Source of the DNA: Liopterus haemorrhoidalis
Taxonomy: Eukaryota > Arthropoda > Insecta > Coleoptera > Dytiscidae
NCBI GenBank assembly: GCA_963971575.1
Contig: OZ020611.1
Coordinates: forward strand, 26,643,279 to 26,707,278
Direction of reading: 5' to 3'
DNA: 64,000 nucleotides
A model generated the notes under the pieces. The model searched no databases. It saw only the letters and a program-made list of their open reading frames with translations, and had not been told where the DNA came from. Below, in pieces: positions 10,839 to 22,949 of this stretch (position 1 is its first letter; every line of letters begins with the position of its first letter). A program made the position numbers and the translations under genes.

Positions 10839-11985
10839 TTAAGAAACATTTAATTCATCTCTGCTTAATATATTATTATCTTGCCATGCAACTGATCCTA
10901 ACCCAGAAAAATAGCAAGTAAATATCTCTCGCACCATCCTAGCTTCTCTTTTTGACTGATTTACTCCTCTTCCTGTAAAATTATGTAAATCAGCCGGGTT
11001 GGTGAATGCTCCAGGTTTTACACTTTCAAAATCTTCGGCTTCAGAAGCTTCTTCCATCCTAATAAAATTATGTAAAACACAAGCTGTTTTTATTAAATTA
11101 TCTACTTTTTCCGGGTATATACCAATAGAGCTTTCAAAAATTCTAAATTTCGACACTAAAATTCCAAATGTACACTCTACAATTTGCCTCGCATAGGATA
11201 ATCTATAATTATACCGCCGTTTCGATATGCATAATTCCCTTCTTGGATATGGCTTTAATAAATATCTTGATAACCGAAACGCTTCACATCCTATAAAAAC
11301 ATACGGCATCGCCACATCTGAATCGTCTATAGGTTTGTCATCAGGTAGATCCAATTGGTCATTATTAAACATCTGGCCAAATTGAGAGGAATTGAATACT
11401 CCCCCATCACTATTTTTTCCGTAGCTTCCAACGTCGATCATAGTAAAAATAAAGTTGGCATTAACAATTGCTAACAGTATTATGGAATGGTACTGTTTAT
11501 TGTTATAAAATAACGATCCTGCACGTGCTGGTTTATGGATGCGTACACGCTTTCCATCAATTGCTCCTAAGCAATTGGGAAAACATTTTTTGGTCCTAAA
11601 TTCTTCAGCTATTTTCACAAATTCACTCTTGCTTGGAAACTTCAAGTAATCATTCACCAATGCAGTATATATGGTTGGTAACATTTTTGAAATAATCACC
11701 CCTATGTGATTATGACTAATTCTGAATCTGAAAGATGCGGAATGATAATTTTCACAATTTGCTAAATACCTAAAATATATAAATTTTACAGTTAACAGGG
11801 TTTAATCATGTAATCATATATTAATACGTACCTAATAGTGACCGTTAGCATTTCTTCCAATGATATACTTTTTCGGCAGTGTGTATGACCGATGTGAAGA
11901 TAAGGCTTTATTTTTGACACCAACAACTCGTATGATGATTTATTCATTCTATAATAGCTATAAAACATTGACTCATCATTTTCGA
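10839..11985 (-). pseudogene. PIF/Harbinger nuclease (HARBI1-like DDE_Tnp_4)
   Basis: The main exon (11769 to 10839) encodes NCLGAIDGKRVRI (first catalytic Asp), MIDVGSYGKNSDGGVF (second Asp), and RQIVECTFGILVSKFRIF (catalytic Glu), then LHNFI. A 62-base intron (11831-11770, GTACGT...TTTTAG) links it to an upstream exon with FYSYYRMNKSSYELLVSKIK and LEEMLTVTIR. The joint is in frame at an Arg codon. Upstream of about 11985 the N-terminus is broken by a frameshift and stops. The catalytic domain is intact, which suggests fairly recent activity. A putative ATG at 11699 is probably internal. Confidence 0.88.
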
Positions 11986-12367
11986 GTTAAGGTTTCAAAT
12001 GGTGAAATTCTCCTAACACTTCTCTATATAAAAATATGTTTCGAACCCATAAGTTTTTCTTCTTTTTTTAAATTTTATTTCTCTATATTAAGTAGAGAAT
12101 TTCAGCCTCGTCGGTATCTGACATACTAATATTGTATAAAAAACAACTTATTGTCCAAATATTACCTGAAAAACAAAATTAACTGTTTGATAGTTTTAGG
12201 TTGGAATATGCACTATTTGACAAGTGAGAAACAAATTTACTTGACACTGAATGATCGATAATACTCGACAGTACTTGATCAGTCAGACCAGCTTTTAAAT
12301 TTTTAAATGACGCTACACGACTCGACGCTTAGTTACACGACGGCGCTCGATAAGTCAGACTGCTGCC

Positions 12368-12510
12368 TTACACTACCACCGCCAAGTGGCTGTTTTGCAT
12401 ATATGCAGCAGAATGTGAATCGTTCATTTGACCTTCTTCACACTCGCTCGCGTCCATCAAGTGATTCGTACTGAACATGTGTATGTGGGGAAGTCACCAC
12501 ACTGAGTAGA
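12368..12510 (-). pseudogene. Tc1-like transposase, middle part (other side of Harbinger insertion)
   Basis: On the minus strand: DGRERV, a stop in place of Trp, then RRSNERF, then KQPLGGGSV. Read across the insertion with one TTA removed, it joins to MVWVGIS, the well-known Tc1 GGGSVMVWG core. The N-terminal half was not found further right. Confidence 0.75.
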
Positions 12511-12529
12511 AGGACTAGAGTGAGTGAGA

Positions 12530-12575
12530 TACCAACAAAATCCTGAAATGTGTGAAAATACACACTTTACATTGT
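12530..12575 (-). repeat. Solo end of the TGATGTGAAG repeat family
   Basis: CCTGAAATGTGTGAAAATAC matches the palindromic terminus of the elements at 20938 and 33781. Only the end is present. The stretch 12576-13240 shows no gene or repeat that I recognise. Confidence 0.45.
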
Positions 12576-13242
12576 TTCCATAGTTTAAAAAAATTTATTT
12601 AATTCGTTCAAAGTCATCCAAAAAAATCATTATTCATTCTTCTGTATCTTAAAGAGTTCAAATGGAAATATAAAAACTGTTCGAATTCTCGCAACTGTTA
12701 AATTTTTGTCAATCAATAAATTCATTCAATCATCTGTTGATAACCCAAACTTTAAAAAAACCATATATATGCAAAGATATTTCAACCATCAAGATATATA
12801 TGGAGTACATCAGCAACTCCCAGATGTAATTCACATAATAAATCATACGTTGGTATGTCAGAACATTTCACATCAAGTAACCAAATATTCAACTAATGCA
12901 ACTTGTCTTTAGCGATCTCCTTCGCCCCTGGGGTAATATATACACATGAGGTTCATGCAAGATGCGTTCAATGCTATCGTTCATTGCTTTCGGCGATTTG
13001 ACATCTCCACCCTGCGGGAATTCAAGGGATTTCGCCTGAAGTCAGTGATTTAGACCGCGGTTGAATTTGGTTGGCATTTTAATTTTGGATGCTTGACAAG
13101 TCCGGTTCAGATTAAATGGAATATCTGATGATAAGCGGAAATAATTTAAATTTTATAAAAATCAATTTTTCAACAGCTTGTGTAGAATCGATTTTAATGT
13201 GACGTATTAGGTGTACCGGAACATTTTTTCGTTTATTTGGTA

Positions 13243-13990
13243 TTATTAAAATAAAAACAATTCGAAAGAAAAAAAGTTTATTGAGTAAAATAGTTACCAT
13301 TGTGATCTATAATACTCTGCCATTTATCAGGAAAATATTCACGATTTATAAAATTCCTGATTTTTTTAAGGAAAAAATTATTCAAGGCTCATTTTAACAT
13401 GGTTCATATCTCTAATGGCCGGTTGATAAAGTAAGAGTTATCCCTAACTCGAGTTAAAATCATTTGTTTTTGTATGCTACAACATACAAAAACAAATGAT
13501 TTTAACTCGAGTTAGAGAAAACTCTTACGTTAGCAACTCGACATAAGTGTCTTGTTTCTTAAAAAGTGTTACAGTGACCGAAATAAGTCATAGCCGGAGG
13601 TTGAAATGTCTGGTGAGTAGGGTGGGTGTGTTAGAACCTCCCAGTCAAGCTCGGAAACTTTTTCACGTGTCTTTTTTGAGGTCGTGATGAATGAGGTCAG
13701 GCATTGTCGCCTTGAAGAAAAATTCCTCTTCTATTCACAATTTCTGGCCGACTTCTGGTCAAGTTCTGATTCAGTCGATCCAACTGTTCACAGTAGAGAT
13801 CAGAATTAACACTATGCCCCGGTTTTAATATCTCATATTAAATTATTCCTTTATAGGGACTTCCAGATCGAAGTTCATCATCCAAGCATAAATTTCCTGT
13901 TATAATTTTTTAAACCATTGTAGACATGTGCGTACACTTAGTTTATCACGCAAATTAATTCAAGGTTTATCCTAAAAGCAATGATAATGT
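13243..13990 (-). pseudogene. Mellifera-like mariner transposase relic
   Basis: On the minus strand, frames give INSDLYCEQLDRLNQNL, SRPEIVNR, a decayed catalytic region, and finally FINREYFPDKWQSIIDHNG with a stop near 13270. This is the C-terminal part of a mariner transposase, unlike the Mos1-type at the window start. Several frameshifts are present, and a hairpin element interrupts it at 13422-13537. Confidence 0.65.
13422..13537. mobile_element. Near-perfect hairpin (foldback) insertion
   Basis: The two arms (about 13422-13477 and 13484-13537) are inverted copies with a 6-base loop CTACAA. The innermost 33 or so bases pair perfectly, and mismatches occur only towards the ends. It interrupts the mariner relic. 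No coding capacity; the target duplication is not clear. Confidence 0.8.
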
Positions 13991-14399
13991 CACGTGTCTG
14001 TTTGTACGGTAGATATTAGGCATATGTGTTATTTTGCTCTATGACGTATCTATCGGTCAGATTCCATAGACTCATAAAGGCAATTTTAACTTACATTTTA
14101 ACTGCACTTTCAAACTTCTTAAACTTCATTCTGAAGTATTAAGCTGCCTTCACAGTTCTAAAATTAGTTGACTATACGCTGTGAGTTATGGATAAATTTA
14201 ATAGACAGTATAACATTCAAGAAATTTAATGTGTAATGAACGTTGTGACATTTATGTTTTTTCCAACCAACTACGATGGATGAAATGGATAAAATGCATT
14301 TATTTTTATACCGTGATACAGAGCCGATATAATACTTTAATTATAAATTGACATTTTGCAATAATACTGTTGGTATTTTGATGACCAATTTACATCAAT

Positions 14400-14995
14400 T
14401 ATTACAGATCAACTTGGGGGGAACGGACCCCCGCTAGAGCCTTCACTGTTATAATACTAATCTGTTCAAAAATTCCTATTGAACTATTCCGGTTCCCATC
14501 AATGTTTATTATGGAGATTTTTTTCAGATTTTAAGATCAACCCCTCTGGGAGATAGGGTGGGAGACAAAAGTTTTGACATTTTTTTGACTAAAATCACAT
14601 AAAAAAAGATACCTGTTGATCCACATACTAAGTGGTTTCATTTAATATGCCACTCAAAATTAATATATATTAAACACATATTTGTTTATATTTATCTCGG
14701 AATGTGTTTTTTTCAACTCTCAGTATTTTTCCTATATGTGGGTCAAAGAGTTGTATAAGAATGCCAAATTTCAACTTTTTATGTTAAGCCGTTTGGCTAC
14801 AATTTCTACCGTACAGACAGACAGACACATGAACCCTAAAAAGGGTCTCACTTCTAAAAGATAAGTGATGACCTCGTTGAAAAACAGATCCTTGTTGCGC
14901 ACACATTTTTCTCCAACCATTTCTGGGGGCGGCCAGAACAATTTGGGGGGATGGACCTCCCGCTAGCGCCGCCACTGCTATAAGACTAATATTAG
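14400..14995. repeat. Composite repeat: GTCTG-tailed family fragment between two hAT-like ends
   Basis: Two similar blocks, GGGGGGAACGGACCCCCGC (about 14416) and GGGGGGATGGACCTCCCGC (about 14945), each run into a ...CACTG end followed by ATAATACTAAT or ATAAGACTAAT. Between them is a fragment of the family seen at 20938-22018 (TTGAACTATTCCGGTTCCC, then CCGTTTGGCTACAATTTC and a short CAGA run). Confidence 0.45.
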
Positions 14996-15309
14996 TTTTG
15001 TACGTTAGTACATATGACTAACATAATACATACGTTATTTAGTACAAAATTATTCCGTAGAATAGTGTTTTACATTTGAATTAAGTGGGCTTTTTGTGAC
15101 GTCATGGTCATCTTGAACAGCCTGTATAATACTGATTAACATGCACTGTTTGTTTAATTATAATGCATTGTTAATTGTTAGCTATTAATTTCTATAAAAA
15201 TTAATTTCTTAAACATACACAGATATAGGATAGGTCTAAGGGGCTCCGCCATAGAAATTGGTTCTAGAAAGAGCTCCGCGATTCAAAAAGGTTGGGAAAC
15301 ACTGACTTA

Positions 15310-15540
15310 AAACAACCAATGGAAGCCATAGGCGCAATTTTCAAAATCTTAATGAACCTTGCTATGTAAAAAAAATACTGCACATATTTAGAAACCTAGA
15401 TAATGGTATTAGGCACTCGAATTAAAATTAACAAAAAAATATTTTAACATAAAATTTGTTTTGGCAACCCAAATAATCATCATTCACTTACTAAATACCT
15501 GTGAAACCCTGAAATGTGTGAAAATTCACGCTTCACATCA
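15310..15540 (-). repeat. Fragment of the TGATGTGAAG repeat family
   Basis: Runs from CAATGGAAGCCATAGGCGCA to the terminal CACGCTTCACATCA, matching the left parts of the 20938-22018 and 32743-33781 copies. The next 1.4 kb (15545-16960) holds no recognisable gene; a 71-codon open frame at 16546-16761 has no known match. At 16850-16960 there is a piece with the TCTG run and GAGAGTTGAGATTTGGCATG. Confidence 0.6.
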
Positions 15541-16967
15541 TTTTTTTTTTATAATTCTGTATCTGTATCCTTATCTAGATAATTTTTTTAGGTATCTGTA
15601 TCTATAGTTAGATATTTTTTTATATGTATCTATTACAACACTGAGTATATAAACAGAAAGATTAATGTGGTCAAATATTAAAAAAAAAAACATATATATA
15701 CTTACTGACTCTGGATTTTATTCCAGAACCATTCCTTTAGGAAGGATGTTAAAAAAATCAAGATCTTCACCGTCGCTTACTTAGAAAACACAGATTATTA
15801 AGGCACTCGGTCGTCCTCTTACTTTAGAAGTCTCTGTCGGATTTAGAGATGGGAATTTCACGACAATTCGGGTAGTTTGATTCGCTGATCTATTTTAATA
15901 AGTTTGCATTTTGAGGTTTTGACCAGATTTTCAGGATCTGTGCACTGGCCTGAGTGACGGTATAAGAGTTTCTTTGTTATATATACGAAACGTTAAAAAC
16001 TAAAATCACTTAAGCCAATTTTGAACAAAGTAGTAGAAAAACGTGGGCAGATTTATTTGTGACCACAACAGATTTTTACTTTTTAAAACTTCATGTAATC
16101 TGTACCACAAAAACTTTTACAAAAGCAAAAAAATCGATTGTTGAAACACATTGTACTGTGTAAAACAAGTCTCTGTGCCCTTTGTAATATAAGTAGTAAC
16201 CGAGTTCTTTCTTTCATCATACATCAACATTTATACTACCTCAAACACGTACAGACATGAACAAAGAACGAAAGTACGGCAAATAAAATGAACATGTTAA
16301 AAATACGTGAGATAAATTCTAATTTACTCTTGTTTATTTTGCCCTTTTAATGAATAAATTTCAACTACAATTCATGTCACTTAATTTTTACATATTTTTT
16401 ATATTTTCATTAACTTGTCCAACTTTGTAATCTTCTAAATTAATATACTGTTTCCAACTTTCTTATCTTAGATAATTAATCTGGAGGGTTAATTTGTTTT
16501 GTCATTTTAAAATTAAATTATTTACAGAAATTTGTAAATTTATTTTTAACTAGCTGAGATTTTCATATTTTTTCTGTTTTTCCTGATTCCGTAGGTATGA
16601 TCTGGAAGTAGGGGCTTCCAGATCACACCTGACACCAAGGGTGTCAATAACGTCGAACGCGTTCGACCGGTCAGACGTGTAATGATTTTTGGACGTACGC
16701 CAATGGTTTGGCCGATTTCTTTATCTACTCTCCAAGTATAGTAAAAAAAAAAATGGTCCACACCTTGGAATCCAAGCCTTAATTTTTGGGAGAGTAGAAC
16801 GACAGTAAAAATGTCGGCAAAGCAGGAGTTTCGTAAAAATTAATTGACTCTCATTCAGTCTGTCTGTCTGTTTGTTCGGAAGAAATTGTAGACAAAAGGC
16901 TGGATCTAGAGAGTTGAGATTTGGCATGCGTATACCGATCTTTAACCCGCTTTTAAGAAAATTTTAT

Positions 16968-17119
16968 GCCGACCGGCGTAGCGTAGTGGTAACACATATG
17001 CTCTTCGTTGCGAAGGTCTCGGGTTCGAATCCCGTTCAGGCATGGAAATTTTCTCAAATATAAATTGTCCTGGCTAATTGCCACATCAGCAAAGGCCATT
17101 AAATTTAAAAAAAAAAAAT
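16968..17119 (+). mobile_element. tRNA-derived SINE with target duplication
   Basis: The head looks like a tRNA: A box GTAGCGTAGTGGTAACACA and B box GGGTTCGAATCCCG. A unique tail follows (TGGCTAATTGCCACATC, AAAGGCCATT), ending in an A-run. GAAAATTTTAT flanks both sides (16957-16967, 17120-17130). The same family is present in reverse at 37825-37978 and 43975-44128. Poly(A) and an 11-bp duplication imply LINE-driven insertion. Confidence 0.92.
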
Positions 17120-17273
17120 GAAAATTTTATCAAAATATATCCATTATATGCGAGTCAAATATAATATTCTATCTACAATTATATAGTTATATCATTAAAA
17201 AATTAGTCAATTTAATTTAATGACGCAGAAATTGTATACCGTTCAGCATTAACTATTCTCCGATCCTCTAAAG

Positions 17274-17808
17274 CAGGGGTCGGGGAACATTTTTACCCAT
17301 TACCCAAAGATATATTTCTTTACACCGACGTTACCCCATTGGCTTGTAAAAAAAAAATTGTCCTCACCTCTCAGAATCCAAATGACGAGCAAAAAAAAGG
17401 TCCTCACCTCTCAAAATCCAAATGACGAGCAAAAAAAAGGTCCTCACCTCGCAAAACCCAAATGACGAGCAAAAAAAAAAGGTCCTCACCTTTCAAAATC
17501 CAAATGACAAGCAAAAAAAAGGTCCTCACCTCTCAAAATCCAAATGACGAGCAAAAAAAAAGGTCCTCACCTCTCAAAACCCAAATAACGAGCAAAAAAA
17601 ATCCTCATTTCCCAAAATCTAAATGATGTGCAAAAAAAAGATTCTCACCTTCACAATGGCGCCCCTTAGTCAAGCCCCTCAGCGCCCTTTTCCTTAGTGC
17701 GCTACTAACACGTTTATAAAATAGCAAATTGTAAAAATTTCCTTATTACCCCCAAAAATTTCATTTTTACCCCATTTGGGGTAATTTACCCTGGTTCCCC
17801 GACCGCTG
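17274..17808. mobile_element. hAT MITE carrying a 40-bp minisatellite
   Basis: Ends CAGGGGTCGGGGAAC and GGTTCCCCGACCGCTG are inverted repeats. CTCTAAAG flanks both sides (17266-17273, 17809-17816), a perfect 8-bp hAT duplication. It splits the mariner gene at an LED codon string. The body is mostly a tandem array. Confidence 0.92.
17350..17645. repeat. Minisatellite, about 7 units of 40 bp
   Basis: The unit is roughly GGTCCTCACCTCTCAAAATC followed by CAAATGACGAGC and an A-run of 7 to 10. Units differ mainly by A-run length and a few substitutions. A single related unit is present at about 59138-59180 in another hAT-like element. Confidence 0.9.
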
Positions 17809-18738
17809 CTCTAAAGGAATGGTTGCGACATGTCCAGTAAAACCGATGAAACCAGCCATCATTTTCTTGGAAGTGCTTCGTGAACGAACAACTTTTGTGG
17901 GTTTAGGTTCATCTTGTAAGACCCAAACAGTGGATTTTTGCTTAGTTTCCGTTTCATGTGAATAAATCCCTTGTCACCTTTTGTGACCTGTGACGATGTT
18001 GTATACGGATTTTGCAGTGCCTAGGTTGAATTTTTTTAACATTCCCTTACACCGAACAATACGAGCCTTTTTTTGGACTTTGGTCAAATTATGCAGAATC
18101 CATCGGGAACAGATCTTTTTCACAGTTATATGTTCATGCAAAATCGAATGTATTCCAGTCTGCGATATGACAAAGGATGTCTTTATCTCACGGTAAGTCA
18201 CATGCCGATCTTCTTCAATCATTTTGCCCACAGCATCGATGTTTTTTTGAATCACAACCGATTTTGATCGACCTTCACGAGATTCATCACTAACGGAGGC
18301 ACGACCACGACGAAATTCTGCAAACCAATTGTAAACAGTCTTTTCTGATGGTGCTTTATTAGCAAAAGTTAAACAAAGCGAATTTATGCATTGTTGTTGA
18401 GTTAGGCCTTTACTAAAATCGTAAAAAATCATCTAACGAAAACCTTCACGAGTAATATCCATTTTTTCACAAACTTGTTTTTTTTTAACCCTCTAGCAAC
18501 AAACTACCCGGTCAATTTATAAGCTGCCACTGATTTCATAATAACAAATGTTAAATTTTACGAATATAGTAATGACACATTTCAATATTGCCATCTAGTG
18601 GCCGTTTGTAAAAATATAACAGGTAACCCTCGTAAAACAAAACATAATTATAAAACAGAAAATAAGTAATTACTAAGGCGACAATGAGCCTCTCGCTAAT
18701 TTTACAATAATTTATAATGCCATAACAACCATGTAGAA

Positions 18739-19259
18739 CAGCGGTTCTTAAACTGTAGTTCGCGGTTCGTGAAACAATGTTGACATTAACTTTACATCCC
18801 CCAACTTTTCGCTTTTATTCAAATAACTTATTTAATAAAAATCCAACATAGTCAAGACTTTTTATATTTGTTGTTTTCTAACTAGTTTTTGACATAACTA
18901 AAAACATATTATAATAAGATCTATTTTGACCAATATTTGACCAAAAAATGTTTGTATGTGTTTTACGTATTGTAATTTGTAACTTTTTTAATTTTATTTA
19001 CTGCTATTTTTATTAATTTTATGTTTTTTATTCTATATACTAATAAAAATGTTGAACTCTATAAATGCGCAAGACCATTTATTAAAATAACCAGCGATAT
19101 ATTTTTACCAATATTTATTATAACGTAGTGCCTATGAGATTATTGAGCCAGAAATTAAGTCTCAAGAACGACGTAAAATGCCTACGGTTGGGATGGGGTC
19201 CGAAAAAAAAATGTTGTTCAAGAGGGGGTCCGCGGATTACATAAGTTTAAGAAACCCTG
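18739..19259. mobile_element. hAT MITE, TIR CAGCGGTTCTTAAAC
   Basis: Left end CAGCGGTTCTTAAAC and right end AGTTTAAGAAACCCTG are inverted repeats. ATGTAGAA flanks both sides exactly (18731-18738, 19260-19267). Non-coding, 521 bp. From 19268 to 20091 no gene is recognised. Confidence 0.92.
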
Positions 19260-20094
19260 ATGTAGAACATAATTTGAATGAGGATCTGGTTTGAAGTAAT
19301 AAAAAAAATCCATACGTAGATATACGTTTTGTATTTTTACCATTGCATTTTTTTGGATAATTTATATTTCACAAGGGCGTTCAATTTTGATAGCCCAGAG
19401 TACTAAAATATCTTAAAACAGCCCTGATAGCGTCTACTATTGGATCCTAATATCAATTCAAATTCAAACTGAAACTACAATTTTGTATTTAACTTTAATG
19501 TAATTCAAACCACGAACATTACTTCATAATATATTTTATTGGCGTCTAATACTTTATTTAAATATTATTTTTACATTAAATCGTGAAAAATTACCATTTC
19601 TTACATGTTTCGTGTTTGCGCAAAATAAACAAAATTTTTAAAATAAATCTTGTGTTATAAAATATAAATTGGATATGTAACTAGGGGGTCTAAAGCAAGC
19701 ATGAAATATTTTTCCAATATCGTGTTGATTCTGGTGATTATGTCTTGGGAATTTTAAATATGTCAAAAGTTAATATTTTTTTATAGATTTAGAATTAATA
19801 TTTAGTCAGTTTGATCACGATTATGTAACAGAAATAAATAGCGTTTTTCTACGACTGTTAAAAAACTATAATATATTTGACTTGTTTATATGCATAAAAT
19901 GCGTTTTTTTGGTGACTGTTAAAAAATGTAAAAAGTGTCAAAAAAATCTCATAAGCGTTTTATTATTTCACACTTTCCATAAGCATAATACTGCGATTAA
20001 TCGGAGCTACACCACAATCTCTACGGACTTATATGAGCTCATGGGGGCGACAGAACCATGTCCAAGGACTGCAAAAAAGCCCGAAGAAGAATCA

Positions 20095-20696
20095 TACCCT
20101 TTTCACACTAGAACTTTAAGATCGGATGTTAAAGTGAATGTATCCTTAAACGCTAATGTGAAACCGTATGGCCTCGTCTAAATACAAGCAATGTTTAAGA
20201 CAGAGATCTGCGTCTTAAACATCGTCCGCATTGCCAACTTAATTTCTTTTATAAAAAAATACTCCTTGAATTTGTGCTGTCAACATTTTGTATTATCATA
20301 AACAAGAATACTGTATTATATCGACGTTATAAGAAGTTTATACTTATTGTTATATTAAAATTATTTATTTTAATAATGTGTTTAATAAAATACAGAGCTA
20401 CAATAATTGAGATAAAATGTATCAATTTACATGTTAATACAGGTGTAATATATTCTTTATTGTAGTGTCTTTATTGTAGAATGAAATGAAATATCCATAT
20501 TTGTTTATAATAATTCAAAATGTGCGTCTGCGCAGACAGTTCAAAACTGGTAATTTCATGACGGTAACTTAAGGACAAAATTACTGTAGCTAATGACAGC
20601 ACCAGAGATTTAAACATCAAGTGTGAAAGCATACCGATGTTAAACATCGGTGAACTTTAAGTTCACTCGTCTTAAAGTTCTAGTGTGAAAAGGGTA
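20095..20696. mobile_element. MITE with about 28-bp TIRs and TCA duplication
   Basis: Ends TACCCTTTTCACACTAGAA and its complement extend further as inverted repeats. TCA flanks both sides (20092-20094, 20697-20699), a 3-bp duplication in the style of PIF/Harbinger. The motif CACACTAGA is shared with the MITE at 3770-4152. Non-coding, 602 bp. Confidence 0.8.
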
Positions 20697-20937
20697 TCAG
20701 CGAGAAGAAAGAAAGAAAACGTTTAAGTCATAGTGTGCACTGAAAACAATTAAAGTCAGTTCGTGATCTTAACTCTTAAAATCTCAAATTTTAACTATAA
20801 TCCGTCTCAATTTGTAATACGAAAATAGATCTGGTTACTTTGGTGACTGTTGTGGTGTAAACAGACTTTGGCGTATCCGTGTGAACCAATACTATGATAA
20901 TATTATAAATGTATTGTCAATATACAACATAAAAAAT

Positions 20938-22018
20938 TGATGTGAAGTGTGAATTTTCACACATTTCAGGGTTTTGCAGGTATTTAGTAAGTGAATGATG
21001 ATTATTTGGGGTGCCAAAACAAATTTTATGAAAAAATATTTTTTTATGAATTTTAATTCGAATGCCTATTACCATTATTTAAGTTTTTAAAGATGTGCAG
21101 TATTTTTTTTTTATATATCAAGGTTCATTAAGATTTTGAAAATTGCGCCTATGGCTTCCATTGGTTGTTTTTAGTCATAGCTCCTCCCCTTTGATTTCGT
21201 GTACATTCAAATATATAATTAAATTATAATTTCAACAATTTCCACTGGTTATTAAATTTACGCTATTAAAAATTAAATGCAACAATTGCCAAAATATAAT
21301 TAAAATTTTGAAAAAATAATTTAAACAATATAAAAATGCAAAAAATAAATAAAAAATAATATTGTCTCCTCACGTAGGACTCGAACATGAGTCCGATTAC
21401 GAATTCTTGGACAGAACGCAAGTATCTTAGCCACTGCACCAAGAAACACGTTACTGTTTAGCGTATTATATAACTATAAGTTGTCAACATTATTAGCAAA
21501 AAAACACAAAAAATGCTTTTTTTTCCAAAAACATAATCTGATCAAAAATTCCTGTTGAACTATTCCGGTTCACACCAATGTACATTACTTAGAATTTTTT
21601 CAGATTTTTAGTTTAAACCATCTGGGCTACAGGGTGTGGGACAAAATTTTTTTTGCACAATATTGGCAAAAATCGCTTCAAAATAATTTATTTTGGAAAA
21701 ATAAAAAATAAAAATTTGATCGTTAATCCACGTACCAAGGGCTTTCATTTGATACCCTACTCCGAATTAAAAAAAAAATATTTTTTTTTTCGATGAGCAC
21801 ATATTTGTTTATATTTTTAGGGGGATATGTTTTTTAGATGTTTTGGTATTTTTCCTATGTGCGGGTCAACGAGTTGTATAAGCATGCCAAATTTCAACTC
21901 TCTAGGTTTAGCCGTTCGGCTACAATTTTTACCGAACAGACAGACAGACAGACAGACAGACAGACGACAAAATGACGGTATAAGGGTTTTTTGGTCATAC
22001 CTACAAAACCCTAAAAAT
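20938..22018 (+). mobile_element. Composite 1.08-kb repeat with tRNA-like core
   Basis: Begins TGATGTGAAGTGTGAATTTT (with the palindrome GTGTGAATTTTCACAC) and ends GGTCATACCTACAAAACCCT. AGGGTTTTGCAGGTAT near the left end and its complement at the right end are imperfect inverted repeats. A (CAGA)n run of about 30 bp sits at 21936-21964. A tRNA-like block is at 21370-21450 on the minus strand. A collinear copy lies inverted at 32743-33781. No protein recognised. Confidence 0.75.
21370..21450 (-). other. tRNA-like segment inside the composite repeat
   Basis: On the minus strand, an A-box-like GCAGTGGCTAAGATACTTGC and a B-box-like ATGTTCGAGTCCTACG are about 40 bases apart, as in tRNA-derived promoters. 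Folding is not good enough to call it a functional tRNA gene. The equivalent place in the other copy (33296-33362) has a different tRNA-like sequence. Confidence 0.5.
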
Positions 22019-22949
22019 GAACTTTCCCTGCTAGTTACGTATTACAAAATGTGACAGATAATATGTCGTATGTTTTTTATTAATTTGTCTATGTTATTAG
22101 AGTGCTGTATAGGTAAATCAATTTTTATTTCTTTTTTTTTTCTAATTACAGACAGTCGTACAAAAATATTGTTTGGAACTCATTCATAGTGTCTTTTTAA
22201 GATTTTGTATGTGTGACCTAAAATAAAATTCTCCTAATGCCTTGTTAAACAAACAAATTTTTATTTTTGAAAAATCTAATTTTATATAAGATTTTCGCCA
22301 ATGATGTGTTAAAACTTTTGTCTGCCACCCTATTTTTCAGACGGGTTCATCTAATAATCCGAAAAAAAAAAATACAATAACGTATTTGATGAGAACCGGA
22401 ATAGTTCAACAGAAATTTCGAATATATCTAATTTCAAAAATATCGAATTTTATGTGTTCAAAAAATAATTAAAAATATTTCACTTTCAAGTACTTTCCTG
22501 TAGGTACGACTTGAAAGTGAAATATTTTTATTATTAATATTATTATTATTATTATTTTTATGCTCCAAGCTACATATAGTTCAAGAGCAAGGATGCGAAA
22601 GCGTTTAAATCAAAATGGGAGGCACGTTGAATACTTGTAAATACAAATACTTTGCTTGCAAGTCGATATTTCGAATACAAGTTTTCGTAAATTCTAAAAG
22701 ATATTCCTATTAAGATATTAATTAAGACCGAAAAAGACCAAGAAAAATGCAAGCAACTATACACTGTAGTCCATAAGCCGCGAAAATAATTTTAAATTGT
22801 AATTTTCATTTTTAGTTCTATTCAAATTTATTTAAACCACAAATTTCTCGACAAAATTACGACTGAATCATGACACACCAAAGTTGAGGCACATCATTTG
22901 GAAAGCACTGACATAGATTATATATATGGTTCCTTTTGCTCCTACTTGA

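Larger units (their letters stand above)
9370..12367. mobile_element. PIF/Harbinger transposon, about 3.0 kb
   Basis: Terminal inverted repeats start GGCAGCAGTCTGACT; the right end is the complement. TTA flanks both sides (9367-9369, 12368-12370), the Harbinger target duplication. It carries the two genes usual for this superfamily, divergent in arrangement here: a MADF/Myb-like DNA-binding gene on + and a DDE nuclease gene on -. Both are damaged. It is inserted in a Tc1-like transposase pseudogene and contains a small MITE at 10592-10773. Confidence 0.93.
17226..18462 (-). pseudogene. Irritans-like mariner transposase, split by a hAT MITE
   Basis: An ATG at 18460-18462 opens MDITREGFR, then a TAG, then MIFYDFSKGLTQQQC. 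The frame goes on through KAPSEKTVYNWFAEFRRG, REGRSKSVV, HVTYREI, ISQTGIHSILHEH and IVTG. The first catalytic motif (GDE) is degraded to GHKR plus a stop. After that come STVWVLQDEPKPTKVVRSRS and FTGHVATIPLE, and beyond the hAT insertion DRRIVNAERYTI. Truncated at the C-terminus. Confidence 0.85.

Noticed and set aside
10999..11196. Plus-strand open frame opposite the Harbinger nuclease
   Set aside because: It is the antisense shadow of a well-supported nuclease gene.
16968..17045. Functional tRNA gene
   Set aside because: The tRNA-like sequence is followed by a SINE tail, an A-run and a target duplication, and recurs elsewhere with the same tail.
21370..21450. True tRNA gene on the minus strand
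   Set aside because: A and B boxes are present, but arms do not pair well and it is embedded in a dispersed repeat.
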